Below are positions 61,215-64,000 of a stretch of DNA of 64,000 nt, piece after piece. Where the stretch lies: NCBI GenBank assembly GCA_052034255.1, contig JBPOIU010000020.1, forward strand, positions 1-64,000, read 5' to 3'. The stretch comes from JADJEK01 sp052034255. Lineage in GTDB: Bacteria > Planctomycetota > B15-G4 > JADJEK01. A program made the translations under genes and the position numbers. The notes beneath the pieces are model-generated. The model saw only the letters and a list, made by a program, of their open reading frames with translations. It was not told where the DNA came from and did not search any database. Position 1 is the first letter of the stretch. The number at the start of each line of letters is the position of its first letter.

Positions 61215-62933
61215 ATGTCCGTGCTCTCCCCCGTTCGCGCCGTGTTGATCGGCGCGACGTGCGTGCTTCCGACTGCCCAGGCCCAATCCGTGCTCTTCAC
61301 CGCCGCGGGCGACAGCGCCAACGACACCTTCGGTCAATGCGTCGACATCGTCGGTGACGTCAATGGCGACGGCTTCGCCGATCTGATCGCCGGCGCCTGG
61401 CGCGACGATCCCTCCGGCAAGAGCGACGCCGGCACGGTGCGCGTGATCTCCGGCAAGACCGGGCTGACGTTGTTCACGATCCCCGGCGATCTCGCGAACG
61501 ATCACATGGGATTCGGATCGAGCGGCGCCGGCGACGCGAACGGCGACGGCTTCGCCGACATCTGCGCCGCGGCGGACGAAGCCGACGTCGGTGGCTTCGT
61601 CAACATCGGCGCGGCGAAGATCGTGTCCGGCGCGACCGGCGCGACGCTGTTCTTGATCCAAGGCGACAACGGCGCCGACCTGTTCGGTTGGTCGTCCGCG
61701 TACGCCGGTGACTGCAACGGCGATGGTCGCGGCGACACCGTGCTCGGCTCGCTGCAAGACGACACGACGGGCAAGACGAACTGCGGTTCGGCCGCGGTCC
61801 ATTCGGGCGCGAACGGCGCTCTGCTGTGGAAGGCGTTCGGCGGACTCGCGAACGACACGCTCGGCGATGCGGTCGGCGGAGTCGGCGACGTGAACGGCGA
61901 CGGCTTCGACGATGTGATCGCGGGCGCGCCCAGCGCCGATCCGGCAGGCGCGAGCTCCGGTCAGGCGCTCGTCTTGTCCGGCGCGAATGGCGCCGTGTTG
62001 TTGACGATCAACGGGAACTCGGCGAGCGACGGGCTCGGCGGCTCGGTGTCGGGTGCCGGCGACGTCGACCTCGACGGCGTGCCGGACATCGTGGTCGGCA
62101 TCCCGGGCGAGGACAACACCGGCGCGAACTCCGGCAACGTGCGCGTCGTGTCCGGCGCGACCGGAGCCGTGCTGTGGTCGTTCGACGGCGACTCGGCCAG
62201 CGACAACCTCGGCGTCGCGGTGCGCGGCGCGGGTGACGTCGATGGCGACGGCTACGCCGACATCGTCGCCGGAGCGAACGGTGATGACGACAATGGCGCG
62301 GCGTGCGGCGCGCTGCGCGTCTGGTCCGGCAAGACCGGCTCCGTGCTCGCGACCTTCTATGGCGACGCGGCGGGCGACGGCCTCGGCATCTCCGTCGGCG
62401 CCGGCGGCGACGTCGATGGCGACGGCTTCGACGACGTCTGCGCCGGAGCCACCGGCGACGACGACGGCGGCGCGGCCTCCGGCACGATGCGCGCGTTCTC
62501 GTTGATCCCGACGGGAGTCGACACGTTCGGAACCGGTACCCCCGGTTGCGGCGGAACCACTCGCCTGAACGGCAATCGCGTGCCCAACGTCGGCGCCGCC
62601 GACTTCGCATTGATCGGCGACAACGCCCCGCCCGCCACCGTGGGCTACTTGCTCGTCGGCGATGCGGCTGACGTGCCCGGTACGCTCGGATTCGGCAGCA
62701 ACGCGCTCATCCACGTGGCCCTGCCGCCGCTGAGCAGCTTCTTCTTCCTCGGCAACTCGTTCGCCGACGCAAAGGGTTCGCACGTCGCACCGGTCCCGCT
62801 GCCGGCGTTGCCGCAGCTCGCGGGCTTCCAGGCGACGTTCCAAACCCTGTGGGTCTGGCCGACGCCGTGCCCCAATCTGGGACCGTTGAACGCCAGCTCG
62901 TCGAACGGCGTCACGATCACGATTCAACCGTGA
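61215..62933 (+). CDS. secreted FG-GAP repeat protein with shared C-terminal domain
   Basis: 572 aa from the ATG at 61215 with an AGGAG sequence upstream. A signal peptide (A-V-L-I-G-A-T-C-V-L-P-T-A-Q-A-Q) is followed by seven FG-GAP repeats of about 60 residues, each with a D-x-N/D-G-D-G-x-x-D motif such as D-V-N-G-D-G-F-A-D, the calcium-binding form of integrin-alpha propeller blades. Residues ~440-572 form the C-terminal domain: G-T-G-T-P-G-C-G-G-T, G-Y-L-L-V-G, H-V-A-L-P-P-L and finally S-S-N-G-V-T-I-T-I-Q-P. Predicted extracellular surface protein. Confidence 0.9.
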   Translation: MSVLSPVRAVLIGATCVLPTAQAQSVLFTAAGDSANDTFGQCVDIVGDVNGDGFADLIAGAWRDDPSGKSDAGTVRVISGKTGLTLFTIPGDLANDHMGFGSSGAGDANGDGFADICAAADEADVGGFVNIGAAKIVSGATGATLFLIQGDNGADLFGWSSAYAGDCNGDGRGDTVLGSLQDDTTGKTNCGSAAVHSGANGALLWKAFGGLANDTLGDAVGGVGDVNGDGFDDVIAGAPSADPAGASSGQALVLSGANGAVLLTINGNSASDGLGGSVSGAGDVDLDGVPDIVVGIPGEDNTGANSGNVRVVSGATGAVLWSFDGDSASDNLGVAVRGAGDVDGDGYADIVAGANGDDDNGAACGALRVWSGKTGSVLATFYGDAAGDGLGISVGAGGDVDGDGFDDVCAGATGDDDGGAASGTMRAFSLIPTGVDTFGTGTPGCGGTTRLNGNRVPNVGAADFALIGDNAPPATVGYLLVGDAADVPGTLGFGSNALIHVALPPLSSFFFLGNSFADAKGSHVAPVPLPALPQLAGFQATFQTLWVWPTPCPNLGPLNASSSNGVTITIQP

Positions 62934-62979
62934 CCGGAGCCCAAGTTCCGGACGACTCCCGACCGATGAAAAAGGCGGA

Positions 62980-63006
62980 TTGACGCGCGCGCGGAGCCGC
63001 TAGACT
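62980..63006 (+). promoter_or_regulatory. promoter-like elements before tRNA-Asn
   Basis: TTGACG (62980-62985) and TAGACT (63001-63006), spaced by 15 bp, fit sigma-70 -35 and -10 boxes and lie about 33 bp before the tRNA. The spacing is slightly short. Confidence 0.45.
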
Positions 63007-63038
63007 CCCCGGCTTCGCGCCAAGCGCCGAAACGACGC

Positions 63039-63113
63039 TCCCTGGTAGCTCAATGGTAGAGCACCCGGCTGTTAACCGGGTTGTTGTAGGTTCGAGCCCT
63101 ACCCGGGGAGCCA
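63039..63113 (+). tRNA. tRNA-Asn (GTT)
   Basis: The acceptor stem TCCCTGG pairs with CCGGGGA, a D-arm GCTCAATGGTAGAGC is present, and the anticodon loop CTGTTAA has GTT at 63071-63073. The T arm is GTAGG-TTCGAGC-CCTAC. The 3' CCA (63111-63113) is encoded. No mismatch in the arms apart from one G-T pair. Confidence 0.97.
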
Positions 63114-63137
63114 ATTCAAGCCGCCACGAGCGGCATC

Positions 63138-63170
63138 GAGCCCGTCGGCCGCCGGCCGGCGGGCTCTTTT
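63138..63170 (+). terminator. rho-independent terminator after tRNA-Asn
   Basis: A 13-bp stem (63138-63150 and 63154-63166, with one G-T pair) and a 3-nt loop followed by TTTT (63167-63170), 25 bp after the tRNA. Confidence 0.85.
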
Positions 63171-63264
63171 CGTGGGCGCGCACGTAAGCGGCGCAACGGG
63201 CGAGAGATGTGGCGGCTGGCTCCGAGGCACCATCGTTCAGTTTCGCTGTTCAATGCAGCGCGCC

Positions 63265-63308
63265 AGAGAGTCCGCCCGCAGGGCGAAAACGGCGCTCTCG
63301 GACTCTCT
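63265..63308. repeat. inverted repeat 1 of a four-dyad cluster
   Basis: AGAGAGTCCG and its exact complement around a 24-nt spacer. Confidence 0.8.
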
Positions 63309-63327
63309 CCCGAGGTGCAGAGAGCGT

Positions 63328-63371
63328 GCACTTAACAGCCGAGCGCGCGTCAGGACTGTGCTGTTAAGCGC
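63328..63371. repeat. inverted repeat 2 (attC-like ends)
   Basis: GCACTTAACAG pairs with CTGTTAAGCGC apart from one base, with a 22-nt spacer. The ends contain ACTTAAC and GTTAAGC, which match the RYYYAAC/GTTRRRY core sites of integron attC sites. At 44 bp this is shorter than a usual attC. Confidence 0.6.
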
Positions 63372-63415
63372 TTCGATTCGAGTCCCGAGTGGTGCCAATT
63401 TCGGGTCGGGCGTTC

Positions 63416-63460
63416 TCCGGTGTTTACGCCGTCAAAACCATGGTTTCCGGCAACACCGGA
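63416..63460. repeat. inverted repeat 3 with inner palindrome
   Basis: TCCGGTGTT and its exact complement enclose a 12-bp palindrome AAACCATGGTTT near the centre, so two nested dyads. Confidence 0.75.
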
Positions 63461-63491
63461 CCAAACAGGGGGTGATGCGAAATATCGCGCT

Positions 63492-63559
63492 CCGCTAAAC
63501 AGCCGGGCCGCCGGGAGTCCGGACGGCGCAGTCGGAGTCAGCCCATTTCTGTTGAGCGG
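63492..63559. repeat. inverted repeat 4 (attC-like ends)
   Basis: CCGCTAAACAG pairs with CTGTTGAGCGG except at one base; total 68 bp, a normal attC length. The 3' core GTTGAGC matches GTTRRRY, while the 5' core GCTAAAC departs from RYYYAAC at one position. The start of the inner part (AACAGCCGGGC) resembles that of dyad 2 (AACAGCCGAGC), so these two may be related. Confidence 0.6.
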
Positions 63560-63833
63560 ACGGTACAAATTTCGCAGCGGTGGTGACTGGTGTCGGCCGC
63601 GGATTGGACGGAGCGACGAATCGCTGAACGGTGGTCTACGGCGCGCTGGGAGGCCGGGAATGCCGGCTTCGGCGGTCCCGCGGTCGCGGCAGAAGTCGGT
63701 GGCGAGGCCGCCGGAACGCGCAGGGACGTGGACCGTGAGGGCCGCGTGAACGGTCACGGCCGGCGACCTGAGCCCCGTAGAAGCATCCCGGAGCACGTCA
63801 GAGCCACTCTGCCGGTGACGCACGGCGGCAGGT

Positions 63834-64000
63834 TCAGCATCGTGCGTCGAGCGTTGCAATCAGCCGGGTGAGCTCGGCGGCATCGAAGCCCGGCGCGACC
63901 GCGACGCGCACGCCGGACGTGAGCGTCACGTCGAAGCTCTTCGGAGATTCCAGGGCGGCGGTTTCGCGCGTCGACGTCAGACCGACGAAACCCCGCGGTG
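63834..64000 (-). CDS. IS66-family TnpA-like accessory protein, 3' end only
   Basis: Only the last ~54 codons lie in the window; the 5' part runs past position 64000. The end reads F-D-V-T-L-T-S-G-V-R-V-A-V-A-P-G-F-D, followed by L-T-R-L-I-A-T-L-D. This matches the C-terminus of IS66 TnpA (OrfA) proteins, where a V-x-x-G-F-D motif and a short leucine-rich helix end the protein. TnpB and TnpC should follow downstream on the minus strand, but I find neither in 63171-63833, so the element is likely a remnant. The assignment rests on this short match. Confidence 0.55.
   Translation of the reverse strand, partial: PRGFVGLTSTRETAALESPKSFDVTLTSGVRVAVAPGFDAAELTRLIATLDARC

Larger units (their letters stand above)
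63171..63833. other. 663-bp non-coding region rich in inverted repeats
   Basis: No ORF here has a recognisable product; the longest minus-strand ORF (63350-63859) overlaps the IS66-like frame and is Arg/Pro-rich. Four strong dyads lie between 63265 and 63559, listed separately. The base composition looks less GC-rich than the genes around it. Possible reading: degenerate integron-cassette or mobile-element DNA, or a structured RNA. Confidence 0.6.

Noticed and set aside
63369..63401. A sequence resembling a tRNA 3' end (TTCGAGT ... GGTGCCA)
   Set aside because: No T-stem pairing of five bases and no acceptor partner could be found upstream.
63350..63859. A 169-aa minus-strand ORF over the dyad-rich region
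   Set aside because: Arg/Pro-rich, no known motif, overlaps the IS66-like frame and the dyads.

Overview
The window is very GC-rich, densely coded, and looks chromosomal, from a member of the Planctomycetota. The evidence is the adjacent DUF1501 and PSCyt1/DUF1549/DUF1553 gene pair (17710-22856), a large PSCyt-style lipoprotein combining a sugar-dehydrogenase-like propeller with a c-type cytochrome (23029-26418), and a set of secreted beta-propeller or beta-helix proteins that share a C-terminal domain. That combination suggests one of the marine, FG-GAP-rich planctomycete lineages; this placement is inference. The reading frame on the opposite strand of most genes is open for long distances because of GC content, so most long antisense ORFs are not genes.

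Layout. 1-389: non-coding with short repeats. 390-4894: minus-strand genes for a YHS-like lipoprotein, an NHL/SMP-30-like secreted protein, a GNAT acetyltransferase and a TPR-like protein. 4894-11404: a minus-strand run coding for a VIT/PEP-CTERM membrane protein, an exosortase, an EpsI-like protein, a GMC oxidoreductase and a Rossmann protein, ending in the TPR-like protein. 11534-13655: an MFS permease and a GT2 glycosyltransferase on the plus strand. 13671-17571: a DUF2071 protein, an ABC ATPase with its permease, and a small secreted protein. 17710-28775: the planctomycete cytochrome/DUF1501 block, then a candidate clan CD peptidase with HEAT repeats. 28885-38515: a secreted repeat protein, an RlmI-like methyltransferase, an AAA-type ATPase, a DPP-IV-like peptidase, a DEAD-box helicase, a fatty-acid desaturase and a cytidylyltransferase. 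38655-44940: an RND pump, its membrane-fusion partner and an FG-GAP protein. 45164-47638: a sigma factor fused to a membrane segment and carboxypeptidase-regulatory-like domains. 47878-54971: a complete MoxR/DUF58/Bat (aerotolerance-type) operon. 55177-62933: a thioredoxin-fold/TPR protein, a beta-helix protein, a small Tat-type protein, a VOC fusion and an FG-GAP protein. 63039-63113: tRNA-Asn. 63171-63833: non-coding, with four strong dyads. 63834-64000: the 3' end of an IS66 TnpA-like gene.

Genes within operons are packed with stop/start overlaps of the NTGA type. ATGA occurs at least eight times, GTGA twice, TTGA once, and apparently CTGA once (desaturase, 37133). A second gene, the DEAD-box helicase, also lacks any ATG, GTG or TTG that would preserve its Q motif, and seems to start at a CTG with a good Shine-Dalgarno sequence.

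The most promising leads for new biology are: (i) the shared C-terminal domain on five otherwise unrelated secreted proteins, a candidate surface-anchoring or sorting domain; (ii) the compact exosortase locus with a single linked PEP-CTERM substrate; (iii) the membrane-tethered sigma-factor fusion; (iv) the candidate Cys peptidase/HEAT protein; (v) CTG initiation; and (vi) the dyad-rich non-coding segment between tRNA-Asn and the IS66 remnant.
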